A DNA stretch of 57,739 nt from Sphingobacterium alimentarium (GTDB lineage Bacteria > Bacteroidota > Bacteroidia > Sphingobacteriales > Sphingobacteriaceae), in assembly GCF_004342685.1 (NCBI RefSeq), contig NZ_SMBZ01000021.1, positions 1-57,739 on the forward strand. The letters are read 5' to 3'. How positions within the stretch are numbered: position 1 is the first letter of the stretch; each line of letters starts with the position of its first letter. Position numbers and translations under genes: made by a program. Of this stretch, positions 35,940 through 43,534 are shown piece after piece. The notes under the pieces were generated by a model. The model ran no database searches, was not told the origin of the DNA, and saw only the letters and a program-made list of their open reading frames with translations.

Positions 35940-36872
35940 ATGAAGTTTAGGGTTGGGTGTATTTTGTTCGCATGGTTGGCGACTTCTTGTGGAAGCGCTC
36001 AACAGCAACAGCATTTGGCGAAGCTGGCTGGAATGGAACGTAAAATTGATTCCCTTTCCCAGCTCATAAAAGTTCAGGCCGACTTACTGCGCGCCGATTC
36101 TATCGCTCAGGTGCCGCAGCAAATAGATTCCTTACCTCCAATCAGTGATAGCTCAGCCTTGGGAGTGCTCACTCCAGAGGAGAAATGGGCGGAACAAAAG
36201 CGTACGGGAATAAATAAGTCATCCAACTGGGCCAGCGCCATCCATTACGATAATCGAAAGCCCAATTACGTCATCATTCACCATACTTCACAAAATAGCA
36301 CGGCGCAGACTGTGCGGACATTTCAGCTTGAGCACACAAAGGTGAGTTCGCACTATGTAATAGGGCGAGATGGAGAAGTCATTCAGATGCTCAATGATTA
36401 TGACCGGGCCTGGCATGCCGGACGCAGCAAATGGGGGACATTGACCGATATGAACTCAGCTTCTTTGGGTATCGAATTAGACAACAACGGCCGAGATCCT
36501 TTTCCCGAAGCTCAAATGAATGCGCTTTTGGTTCTCTTAGATACATTGAAGACGAGGTATCAGATCCCGCAGCTTAACTTCATCGGACATGGCGATATAG
36601 CGCCAACACGCAAGGATGATCCCAATGTCAATTTTCCATGGAAAAGATTAGCTGAAAGAGGTTTTGGTATTTGGTATAATGAGGATTTTCTGCCTGACCC
36701 GCCCGTGAGTTTTAATCCCCTGGATGCATTGAAAATAATGGGATACGACATGAGTAATGCAGAGGCGGTGATCCGTGCATTCAAACGTAAATATATTCGT
36801 ACAGAGGTAAATGGAATATTGACGGCGCGAGATAAAGCTGTTATATATGATTTGTACAAGAAGTACTATTAA
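35940..36872 (+). CDS. N-acetylmuramoyl-L-alanine amidase (PGRP type), lipoprotein
   Basis: Protein of 310 residues with a lipoprotein signal (ILFAWLATSC, Cys17). An N-terminal linker is followed by an amidase_2/PGRP domain at about 100-240. Zinc ligands are His in YVIIHHTSQNS near 113-123 and in FIGHGDIAPTRKDDP near 219-233, plus WHAGRS. It cleaves the bond between MurNAc and the stem peptide. It is the last gene of the same-strand envelope cluster and overlaps the convergent symporter gene's stop by four bases. Confidence 0.9.
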   Translation: MKFRVGCILFAWLATSCGSAQQQQHLAKLAGMERKIDSLSQLIKVQADLLRADSIAQVPQQIDSLPPISDSSALGVLTPEEKWAEQKRTGINKSSNWASAIHYDNRKPNYVIIHHTSQNSTAQTVRTFQLEHTKVSSHYVIGRDGEVIQMLNDYDRAWHAGRSKWGTLTDMNSASLGIELDNNGRDPFPEAQMNALLVLLDTLKTRYQIPQLNFIGHGDIAPTRKDDPNVNFPWKRLAERGFGIWYNEDFLPDPPVSFNPLDALKIMGYDMSNAEAVIRAFKRKYIRTEVNGILTARDKAVIYDLYKKYY

Positions 36873-38581
36873 CTCTTTATTGACGATACTTCTTTGCCTT
36901 TTCCAGGAAGAATAGATTCCAAGAGATACCCAAATAGAATAACTAGAATACATCCAATCAGATTTAGCCAAAGGAAGGCGACCATATCCAATAGCCAGAT
37001 GCCAACGATAATCCCTTCGGTGCATACAGCCGCCCAAAATACAGCACTTCCTCCGATTTTCTTGAAATAGAAGGCTACAAGAAAAATTCCTAGAATAGTG
37101 CCATAGAATAAGGAGCCTAAGATATTTACGGCTTCTAATAGATTGCCTAATTTACTAGCAAATAGCGCTATAATGATCGTGAATATTCCCCATCCGAAGG
37201 TGAGGATACGTGACATCTTGAGGTAAGTTTGCTCGGTAGCATTTTTGTTCAGTAGTCGTTTGTATATATCTATGACTGAAGTTGAGGCCAGTGAATTGAT
37301 TGCGCTAGATGTAGCTCCCATGGAGGCAAGCATAATGATCGCAATGAGCAAGCCGATCAGTCCCTTTGGAAATACCGATGTCACAAAAGAAAGAAAGATA
37401 TAGTTATTGTCGTTGGTTTCGGCCTTGCTGTCGTTAGTTTTGATCAGGTGGATGGCGGATTCGCGTAGTGTAGCAGATTCGTTATTAATCTGCTTTAGCT
37501 GAGCTCTAAACGCTTCCAATTCTTGTTCATTCTGTTGGGTGCGTGCTTCATGCAGTCGATTGAGGGTGCTCACCCTTTGGTTTGTCAACTCTTGTTGCTT
37601 GAGTTCAAGTTGTTTGTATTGTTCGCCTACAGCCGAATTCTCTATTTTTGCGACAGCGGTCGGATTAAAAAACAAAGGTGCATTATTGTATTGATAATAC
37701 ACAAATACCAGTACGCCGATTAGCAGAATACAAAATTGCATAGGAATCTTGAGGAGTCCATTCATTAATAGGCCCATGCGGCTTTCCCGAACGGAAGAAC
37801 CCGTCAAATAGCGCCCCACTTGACTTTGGTCTGTACCGAAGTAGGATAGCTGCAAGAAAAAACCTCCAATCAGTCCCGTCCATACCGTGTATTGGTTATT
37901 CCAATCCAAGGTAAAGTCAATGGCATTGGTTTTATTCGATTCGCCGGCAATATGTAAAGCTTCCACAAAACCAATCTCTTGGGGTAGAAAGTGGATGACC
38001 ATCATTCCGGCAGCCAGCAAGCCACCGAATATTATGCCCATCTGCAGCAATTGGGTATAGGATACGGCTTTAGTTCCGCCGTAGGTGGTGTATAGGACTA
38101 CGATCCCACCAATAAGCAGCGTCGTGTAGAACACATCAATATGCAGTACCGCTGAAAGAATAATCGAGGGCGCAAAAATGGTAATACCTGTAGATACACC
38201 CCGTTGAATAAGAAATAGTAAGGCTGTGAGCGACCGGGTCTTGATGTCAAATCGCTTTTCTAGAAACTCGTAGGCTGTGAAAACCTGAAGCTTATGAAAG
38301 ATTGGAACAAAGGTGATACACAGAACAATCATGGCCAGAGGCAGGCCGAAATAAAATTGGACAAAGCTCATTCCTGAGGTATACGCTAAGCCGGGAGCAG
38401 AAAGAAAGGTGATCGCGCTGGCCTGCGTAGCCATTACCGAAAGTCCTACGTTGTACCAAGGCAACTCGCGGTTACTGAGGAGAAAACCCTCTATATTGTT
38501 GATATGCCTGCTTTTGTAGATCCCATACAGAACTATCAAAAGCAGGGTTGTAAATAGTACTATCCAATCGATAATACTCAT
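36869..38581 (-). CDS. Sodium/solute symporter (SSS family)
   Basis: Integral membrane transporter of 570 residues with about 13 hydrophobic helices. The SSS signatures are present: LPWYNVGLSVMATQASAITFLSAPGLAY near 46-73, TAYEFLEKRFD, LYTTYGGTKAVSYTQLLQMG and ASMGATSSAINSLAS. It probably takes up an organic solute with Na+. Unusual is a soluble insertion of about 70 residues near 310-385, rich in Glu, Gln and Lys and predicted to be a coiled coil. The ATG at 38581 is chosen because it overlaps the upstream 34-residue gene's stop as ATGA. It is the last gene of a PIG-L operon, so the solute may be a sugar-derived product of that enzyme. Confidence 0.88.
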   Translation of the reverse strand: MSIIDWIVLFTTLLLIVLYGIYKSRHINNIEGFLLSNRELPWYNVGLSVMATQASAITFLSAPGLAYTSGMSFVQFYFGLPLAMIVLCITFVPIFHKLQVFTAYEFLEKRFDIKTRSLTALLFLIQRGVSTGITIFAPSIILSAVLHIDVFYTTLLIGGIVVLYTTYGGTKAVSYTQLLQMGIIFGGLLAAGMMVIHFLPQEIGFVEALHIAGESNKTNAIDFTLDWNNQYTVWTGLIGGFFLQLSYFGTDQSQVGRYLTGSSVRESRMGLLMNGLLKIPMQFCILLIGVLVFVYYQYNNAPLFFNPTAVAKIENSAVGEQYKQLELKQQELTNQRVSTLNRLHEARTQQNEQELEAFRAQLKQINNESATLRESAIHLIKTNDSKAETNDNNYIFLSFVTSVFPKGLIGLLIAIIMLASMGATSSAINSLASTSVIDIYKRLLNKNATEQTYLKMSRILTFGWGIFTIIIALFASKLGNLLEAVNILGSLFYGTILGIFLVAFYFKKIGGSAVFWAAVCTEGIIVGIWLLDMVAFLWLNLIGCILVILFGYLLESILPGKGKEVSSIKS

Positions 38582-38682
38582 GAGAAATGCAGGGTAAATA
38601 AATACATACCTAATATGCACAGCACAAGCCAAACAACTACAATAATGTAAAATTGTTTCCAGCTACGTGCAAATAGGGGCAT
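38578..38682 (-). CDS. 34-residue single-pass membrane microprotein
   Basis: Small gene of 34 codons plus stop, below usual annotation cut-offs. The protein starts MPLFARSWKQFY and continues with one hydrophobic helix of about 20 residues containing a Trp, ending YLFTLHFS. Its TGA overlaps the symporter ATG as ATGA, and it starts four bases after the stop of the preceding 64-residue gene, so coupling is nearly certain if it is translated. The Trp-Lys start followed by one helix resembles the first helix of small subunits (DUF4212, YhdT) that accompany some SSS transporters; that relation is inference. Confidence 0.72.
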   Translation of the reverse strand: MPLFARSWKQFYIIVVVWLVLCILGMYLFTLHFS

Positions 38683-38686
38683 ATTA

Positions 38687-38881
38687 TTATCTGTCACTTT
38701 CTTTATAAGGTAAAATAATGGTGTTGAAAATGGATGCAACGATCAGGCCACCTATCAAACCACCAATAAGGCTCAAGAACGTACCACAGCTGGCAAATGC
38801 AGTCAATGCTCCAAAGATAGTTCCGATTAATAAAATTAAACCTTTTACATTCAAAGGTTGGTCATTCAATTGATTTTCCAT
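38687..38881 (-). CDS. Small two-helix membrane protein
   Basis: Protein of 64 residues with two hydrophobic segments, about 14-30 and 33-55. The second carries a glycine-zipper pattern, SLIGGLIGGLIVASIF. The N-terminus is polar and the end is charged (YKESDR). No family recognised. It lies 14 bases after the PIG-L stop and four bases before the 34-residue gene, in one operon with the transporter. It could be an accessory to the transporter or of unrelated function. Confidence 0.75.
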   Translation of the reverse strand: MENQLNDQPLNVKGLILLIGTIFGALTAFASCGTFLSLIGGLIGGLIVASIFNTIILPYKESDR

Positions 38882-38895
38882 AGTATTATTTAATG

Positions 38896-41364
38896 TTACT
38901 TTTCGTTCGTTAACAAATTTACAAATAATCTGTAAGCTCCGGGCACACCTGCGGGCAATTGTCTGAAAAAGGCCAAAGAAGTGTACACAAACTTACCTTT
39001 TCCATAATTGGCTATAAGTAAGGAACCAGCGTGGGGCTGCTCTCCTTTGTCATTCATGCGCAGCGGCGTACGGTAATTTTTATCTATCTGCTCTGCAAAA
39101 TAAAGGCCACGCTCTTGCACCCAACCTTCAAAATCTTCTGCCCCAATTTTGTTTGGGAATATAAGTGTTGGATCATTTGTATCCAAGGATACCGGCGCGT
39201 CTTCTTCGGTCACGCGAGCTCGTCCCAAGCTGAAAGTATAAGGGCCAAGCTTATCTGCTGTCAAACGGCTATTAACTGTATATTGTGTAACCACCACTCC
39301 GCCTTGCTGTACATATTCCATCAATTTACTGACTGTGCTACCCGCGTCCTTAGCTATATTATAATAGCGTACCCCTAAGACAACTGCATCAAATTTCTGA
39401 AGGTTGGAAAGGGAGAGGTCCTTATCGGTAAGTGGCGTGACATGTATGCCAATCTGTTGAAGAGATTCAGGAACCAAGTCGCCGGCTCCGGCTAGATAAC
39501 CAACATGCCGAATGTTGTGCTCTAGCGCAATAGGCTGACATGCAACTTCCGTAATAGGGAACCACGTAAGACTTGGGATATGATTATAAGTCAGTGTTTT
39601 GATATAGCGCAAAGGTTCGCCTTTATACTTTAAGCGCAGTAGTGCTTTTGTAGCGCGAGCTGCTGTAGCTTTAACTTTTATCGTTCTGCTGAGCACAGAC
39701 TCGTTATCAAAGTTCAATTGGATGCTTTGCTGCGATAATTGCCATCCCGGGATGGGCTCAATCTGTACTTCGAACTGTTTAATAGCCTCATCGTGTCTGC
39801 TGAAGGTCAGCTGAATGGACTGCTCTTCTCCCTCTTTCACTAATGCAAAATCTGAAGACGACTTTACCGTAAGCGCAGGAAGCACCACCAATGGTGCATA
39901 TAACTCTCCGTGCACAGGATCAACGAATCGCTGTCTCACCTGTTGGTCTACTGTAATGGTTTGGTTGTTGATTTTGAAGGTGAACGTCGCTTTGGGATAG
40001 TCGGGATTTGTCGGATAGCCGACAGACTCTATAGGGAAATTAAATTTTCCTAAGGTATGTGGCTCCACAAGCCAATAAGGTTGAGAAATTTTGTTTGACT
40101 GAGTCTGGGTGTTGCCTCTCCACATGCTGTTCGTTTGTAGTACCGCGTTAATAGGATTTCCATTGACCGCGACTAATTCCACTTGTACTCCTGGATTTCG
40201 GACTATAGCTTCTAGCTGAACAGCAAACGGTCGGTTTGCGACTTGATGGCCTTGAGGTGTTACTGCATCGGCCCATATGCCCGCACAAGCTATAATTAAA
40301 TCGTCTACCTCTTTTTTCTTTTGTTCGAGCCAATATTTTTGATTGCTGGCAGAGGAACTCTTAGTATCTACGCTGCGGGAAACAAGCGCTTTGCGAAGTG
40401 CAATTAAGTCATCAATAGATTGCTGTGGATTGCTTGGCTGAAAATCACGGTTGAGCTCGCTAATTAATTGTTGGATGTTCGCTGTGTTTGGAATTCTCTT
40501 CCAAGAGGTTTCGACCTCGTCCATCAATGTTTCACGTGCCGGCGAGCCTGCTACATGTTCAAAATATTCGATAGCCGTACCTCGTGAAGATGCTGCGCCA
40601 AAGCCTTGCGTTTTGTGCTGAGAGCGGCTTTTGGATGCAATTTCGCCATAAGACTCACCAAGTAACGGGCTATAATGCCCAATATCGACTTTCAGTTGAT
40701 CATCGGAAGTGTTATTTTGTCCGCCAAAGTTGGCTGTATTCCAGATCAAGCGTTTTGCTTGCCAGACATTAAGGGATTTCAGTTGCTCGGGGAATTTATT
40801 TTTGTCTGCCGCGGCTAGGAAAGCTTCGTGCGCTAGGATCGCGGATGCCTGATGGTGCCCATGTCCTCCACGTCGATCTGGCGGAAAGCGGGTAATAATT
40901 ACATCGGGTTGGAATTTGCGGATTATCCATACGGCCTCACGTAGTGCTGCTTCATGATCCCAAAACTGGAAGGTTTCTTCGTGCGTCTTAGAAAACCCGA
41001 AGTCGTAAGCCGAAGAGAAAAACTGCTCGCCTTTGTCGATGGCGCGCGCCGCCAACAGCTCCTGCGTACGAATCAATCCCAAATCAATGCCTAAATCTGT
41101 GCCCAGAAGGTTCTGGCCGCCGTCACCTCTTGTCAGGGATAAGTAGCCGGTACGGTATTTCTTTTCTTGCGCAAGCCAGGCAATAAGACGGGTGTTCTCA
41201 TCGTCTGGATGTGCCGCAAAGTAGAGGACGGACCCTAATTTGTCCAGCTTCTGCAGGTCTTGTTGGATTTCACTGGCGGATTTGTTTCTACTTTGACTGA
41301 CGGCATCTTGCTGCTGTACGATGAATAAACACAGAAGTAAAATATAATGGGTTAATATTCGCAT
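38896..41364 (-). CDS. Exported multidomain PIG-L family deacetylase
   Basis: Protein of 822 residues with a signal peptide (to about 25, AVSQS). The first 300 mature residues are a PIG-L/LmbE domain, a zinc-dependent deacetylase of N-acetylglucosamine-type substrates. The zinc motif AHPDDE is near 50-55, and RGGHGHHQAS near 165-174 supplies a third His. The rest is beta-rich (NEW1-like or NPCBM-type sandwich), ending in a GATase/ThuA-like domain (VVLGVRYYNIAKDAG, LLIANYGKGKFVYTSLAFFRQLP). The ATG at 41364 starts the signal peptide, so the 34 in-frame residues upstream are not used. It begins an operon with two small membrane proteins and an SSS transporter. A TATATTTA box lies just before the ATG (weak match). 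Confidence 0.87.
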   Translation of the reverse strand: MRILTHYILLLCLFIVQQQDAVSQSRNKSASEIQQDLQKLDKLGSVLYFAAHPDDENTRLIAWLAQEKKYRTGYLSLTRGDGGQNLLGTDLGIDLGLIRTQELLAARAIDKGEQFFSSAYDFGFSKTHEETFQFWDHEAALREAVWIIRKFQPDVIITRFPPDRRGGHGHHQASAILAHEAFLAAADKNKFPEQLKSLNVWQAKRLIWNTANFGGQNNTSDDQLKVDIGHYSPLLGESYGEIASKSRSQHKTQGFGAASSRGTAIEYFEHVAGSPARETLMDEVETSWKRIPNTANIQQLISELNRDFQPSNPQQSIDDLIALRKALVSRSVDTKSSSASNQKYWLEQKKKEVDDLIIACAGIWADAVTPQGHQVANRPFAVQLEAIVRNPGVQVELVAVNGNPINAVLQTNSMWRGNTQTQSNKISQPYWLVEPHTLGKFNFPIESVGYPTNPDYPKATFTFKINNQTITVDQQVRQRFVDPVHGELYAPLVVLPALTVKSSSDFALVKEGEEQSIQLTFSRHDEAIKQFEVQIEPIPGWQLSQQSIQLNFDNESVLSRTIKVKATAARATKALLRLKYKGEPLRYIKTLTYNHIPSLTWFPITEVACQPIALEHNIRHVGYLAGAGDLVPESLQQIGIHVTPLTDKDLSLSNLQKFDAVVLGVRYYNIAKDAGSTVSKLMEYVQQGGVVVTQYTVNSRLTADKLGPYTFSLGRARVTEEDAPVSLDTNDPTLIFPNKIGAEDFEGWVQERGLYFAEQIDKNYRTPLRMNDKGEQPHAGSLLIANYGKGKFVYTSLAFFRQLPAGVPGAYRLFVNLLTNEK

Positions 41365-41423
41365 AGTTAAATATAATGGCTTTATGTGAAAAAATGCGAA
41401 TTGAAACAGAAATGTTAAAATGA

Positions 41424-41456
41424 AAAAAGAGCTGAATATAAAATTCAGCTCTTTTT
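41424..41456 (-). terminator. Orphan terminator-like hairpin
   Basis: AAAAAGAGCTGAAT pairs perfectly with ATTCAGCTCTTTTT around a five-base loop. Read on either strand it looks like an intrinsic terminator, but no annotated gene ends here; the nearest upstream gene on the minus strand has its own terminator 150 bases earlier. Confidence 0.75.
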
Positions 41457-41608
41457 CCAACAACAATTAAAAATCTTTTAGTCTTAAATAGTTTGCTATA
41501 ATAATTCTGAAATAAAGTTGGCTATACCAAGGTAAGGCGTTCCTAAGTGATTTATTTTAGCTCTAGTATAAAAGTAGTATAAAAAGATTTAATATTAACA
41601 AAAGCGGA

Positions 41609-41662
41609 TAAAAAAAATTTCCACATTGTACGAGTTATGCACATATACGATGTGGAAGTTTT
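41609..41662 (-). terminator. Terminator of the peroxiredoxin-thioredoxin-DUF6952 operon
   Basis: TTTCCACATTGTA pairs with TACGATGTGGAAG (one mismatch) across a 15-base loop. On the minus strand it is followed by a T run and lies 35 bases after the DUF6952 stop. Confidence 0.8.
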
Positions 41663-41696
41663 GTCCTATGCTCAGAAATACGTATCCGCCCTATGC

Positions 41697-41954
41697 TTAT
41701 TTGTCAATAGAACCTAAAACGCGTTTCATAAAAACGTTAAGTGCCTCTTTTTTAGGAGTTCCTTCTTTGATCAACTTGTCCACCTCGATGGCGCCATACA
41801 TATTTGAAATCAATTCGCCGATTACATCCAGCTCCTCGTCTTTGAGCGAAGGCACTTCTGTAAGGGCTTCTAATGTTTCGATAGCCTCTAAGACATAGTC
41901 TGCATCGTTCTGCTCGATGAAATCTGTCAGGTGCTTAATTACTGGTAACTTCAT
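41697..41954 (-). CDS. DUF6952 family small protein
   Basis: Cytoplasmic protein of 85 residues, acidic and helical. The opening MKLPVIKHLTDFIEQNDADY and SLKDEELDVIGELISNMYGAIEV match my memory of the DUF6952 family, which in Bacteroidota often sits beside thioredoxin and peroxiredoxin genes. The function is unknown. The start lies 20 bases inside the thioredoxin gene, so it is coupled to it. A role in the same thiol-redox system is inferred from context only. Confidence 0.78.
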   Translation of the reverse strand: MKLPVIKHLTDFIEQNDADYVLEAIETLEALTEVPSLKDEELDVIGELISNMYGAIEVDKLIKEGTPKKEALNVFMKRVLGSIDK

Positions 41955-42249
41955 TTAATAAGTCTATTAATCCGTCGATTTTGTTTGTTTGTACTTGATT
42001 CACCAATTGTCCGCCTTTGAATGCTGCGAAAGTAGGTAAATTGTTTACGTTAGCTAATTTCCTAGACTCAGGAAATTTTTCCGCATCTACGATTACAAAA
42101 TTGATGTTCTCGTTTTCACCAGCTAATTTTTTGAATTTTGGTTTCATAATACGGCAATTTCCGCACCATGAAGCGGAATATTGTACAATTACATTATCGT
42201 TGTTGGCAACAACCTCTTGTAGGATGTCGTTTTCTAATTCTTGTAACAT
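41935..42249 (-). CDS. Thioredoxin-family protein with WCGNC active site
   Basis: Cytoplasmic protein of 104 residues with a thioredoxin fold. The active site is SASWCGNCRIMKPKF, so the usual Pro of CGPC is Asn. The cis-Pro region NNLPTFAAFKGG near 70-81 is normal. It may reduce or oxidise protein thiols, probably feeding the peroxiredoxin encoded just upstream. The ATG at 42249 is used because the fold starts there; an in-frame ATG 42 bases earlier falls in the spacer hairpin region. It overlaps the DUF6952 gene by 20 bases. Confidence 0.9.
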   Translation of the reverse strand: MLQELENDILQEVVANNDNVIVQYSASWCGNCRIMKPKFKKLAGENENINFVIVDAEKFPESRKLANVNNLPTFAAFKGGQLVNQVQTNKIDGLIDLLNEVTSN

Positions 42250-42270
42250 AGTAAGTTTTTTTTGATAAAG

Positions 42271-42296
42271 AAGAGGTGGAAGAAATTCCACCTCTT
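42271..42296 (-). terminator. Intra-operon hairpin between peroxiredoxin and thioredoxin
   Basis: A perfect 11-bp stem AAGAGGTGGAA/TTCCACCTCTT with a four-base loop lies between the two genes. On the minus strand no T run follows directly, so it may be a partial terminator or RNA-processing site rather than a full stop. Confidence 0.55.
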
Positions 42297-42321
42297 GCTA
42301 AGATGTACTAATAATTTCTTC

Positions 42322-42954
42322 TTAGTTCATAGATAAGTATGAAGCAACTCCGTCACGCGTAGCGTTCATTGCTTCTTTACCTTCTTCCCAGTTTGCAGGA
42401 CATACCTCGCCATGCTTTTGTACGTGTGTGTATGCGTCTACCAAACGGATATATTCTTTCACGTTACGACCTAAAGGCATATCGTTTACGGATTCGTGAA
42501 ACACTTTACCTGTCTCGTCGATTAAGTAAGTCGCACGGAAGGTAACTGCTGATCCTTCAGCAATTAAGCCGAATTCTGGGTGCTCTACTTCTTTCACGTC
42601 CAAAATACCTAAGATGCTGGACAAGTTGCGGTTTGTGTCAGCGATAATTGGGTATTCTACACCTTCGATACCACCGTTGTCTTTTGGTGTATTTAGCCAT
42701 GCAAAGTGTACTTCGTTTGAATCACAAGAAGCACCGATTACAATAGTGTTGCGTTTTTCAAATTCTGCTACCGCCTCTTGGAATGCGTGTAATTCAGTAG
42801 GACATACAAATGTAAAATCCTTTGGATACCAGAATAATAAGATTTTTTTGTTTTCTTTTTGTGCTTTTTCAAAAAGATTAAGTGAAATGTAATCACCTAA
42901 ATAATCAATAGCATCAACTGTAATGTTTGGGAAATTTTTACCTGTAAAACTCAT
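42322..42954 (-). CDS. Peroxiredoxin (2-Cys, AhpC/Prx type)
   Basis: Cytoplasmic thiol peroxidase of 210 residues. The peroxidatic Cys is in FYWPKDFTFVCPTELHAF near 42-59 (really FWYPKDFTFVCPTE), and the resolving Cys in HGEVCPANWEEG near 184-195. Both are intact, so it is a typical 2-Cys enzyme that detoxifies hydroperoxides. It is the first gene of a redox operon with thioredoxin and DUF6952. Expression should be strong given its regular codon use. Confidence 0.95.
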   Translation of the reverse strand: MSFTGKNFPNITVDAIDYLGDYISLNLFEKAQKENKKILLFWYPKDFTFVCPTELHAFQEAVAEFEKRNTIVIGASCDSNEVHFAWLNTPKDNGGIEGVEYPIIADTNRNLSSILGILDVKEVEHPEFGLIAEGSAVTFRATYLIDETGKVFHESVNDMPLGRNVKEYIRLVDAYTHVQKHGEVCPANWEEGKEAMNATRDGVASYLSMN

Positions 42955-42980
42955 AATAGTATCTATCTTTAAATGTGCTA

Positions 42981-42988
42981 CAAAGGTA
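42981..42988 (-). promoter_or_regulatory. Bacteroidota -7 promoter box for the redox operon
   Basis: On the minus strand it reads TACCTTTG, matching TAnnTTTG, 26 bases before the peroxiredoxin ATG. Confidence 0.6.
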
Positions 42989-43091
42989 CGGATTTATTGA
43001 ATAGAAAGATATAGGATTTTACTATTGGGTATTGGTTGAATCTATAATGAGAGCGGTAAATTATAGTTATATTTAATGTTTCTAGTTTCCA

Positions 43092-43122
43092 TTGGATTTG
43101 CAGGATTGGTTTTATATTTTTG
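43092..43122 (+). promoter_or_regulatory. Promoter of tRNA-Arg
   Basis: TTG at 43092-43094 and TATTTTTG at 43115-43122 are 20 bases apart, matching the Bacteroidota -33/-7 pattern. The predicted start falls only a few bases before the mature tRNA. Confidence 0.62.
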
Positions 43123-43128
43123 AATATT

Positions 43129-43200
43129 GGCTCCGTAGTTCAACGGATAGAATAGATGTTTCCTAAACATTTGATAGCAGTTCGATTCTGCTCGGGGCTA
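43129..43200 (+). tRNA. tRNA-Arg (anticodon CCU)
   Basis: A full cloverleaf of 72 bases is visible. The acceptor GGCTCCG pairs with CGGGGCT, the anticodon stem GATGT pairs with ACATT around TTCCTAA (anticodon CCT), and the T arm AGCAG-TTCGATT-CTGCT is perfect. The discriminator is A, and CCA is not encoded. It reads AGG codons. tRNA-Arg(CCU) genes are frequent integration sites, and the sequence just downstream here looks decayed. Confidence 0.95.
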
Positions 43201-43203
43201 CTT

Positions 43204-43240
43204 AAGGAGACACCATATACGGGTTGTCTCCTTTTTTTTT
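43204..43240 (+). terminator. Terminator of tRNA-Arg
   Basis: AAGGAGACA pairs with TGTCTCCTT across a 12-base loop and is followed by a run of T. Confidence 0.9.
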
Positions 43241-43534
43241 ATGCCAATAAAAATCTGTGACCCAATCTGTTAGTGTAAGGTCATTTATAGTTCGATATAT
43301 GTGGCCACGATTTTTAGCCTGTTATTTCGTGTTGTCTGAAAAACCTTCTCCTTGATGTTGTTATGGCCTTTTTTCCATAGTTCGATTTCTCCTTAAGGAT
43401 TCGGCTATTTGATCCTTTTCCGGTTTGTTGTAGTTCTTTGCAAAAATGTCTTCACAATAGATACCTTTTACTTCTATATTATTATCGGCTCATTATTTCT
43501 TCTTATCGGCTCATATTGGTTCATTTTTTGAATG
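43241..43534. other. Decayed coding-like sequence beside tRNA-Arg
   Basis: No intact frame spans this 290-base stretch. On the minus strand an open segment reads EVKGIYCEDIFAKNYNKPEK and continues to a stop about 20 residues later; other short segments appear in other frames. This looks like a gene broken by several indels. TATCGGCTCAT occurs twice, 23 bases apart, near 43480-43515. I do not recognise the original gene. Confidence 0.4.

Larger units (their letters stand above)
41365..41696. other. Intergenic region with two hairpins
   Basis: A 332-base gap on the minus strand between the DUF6952 stop and the PIG-L start. It holds the DUF6952 terminator at 41609-41662 and a second terminator-like hairpin at 41424-41456 that belongs to no annotated gene. 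The 140 bases between them could encode a small RNA; I found no strict promoter box. Confidence 0.5.

Noticed and set aside
38896..41364. PIG-L protein as bacillithiol deacetylase BshB
   Set aside because: It is exported, much longer than BshB and has extra beta and GATase-like domains; bshC is 30 kb away.
43370..43395. Partial tRNA-like att duplicate (AGTTCGATT and CTTAAGGA)
   Set aside because: Shared words are only 8-9 bases and differently spaced from the tRNA end; could easily be chance.
43476..43515. CRISPR-like repeat (TATCGGCTCAT twice)
   Set aside because: Only two short copies, 23 bases apart, with no further units or cas genes.
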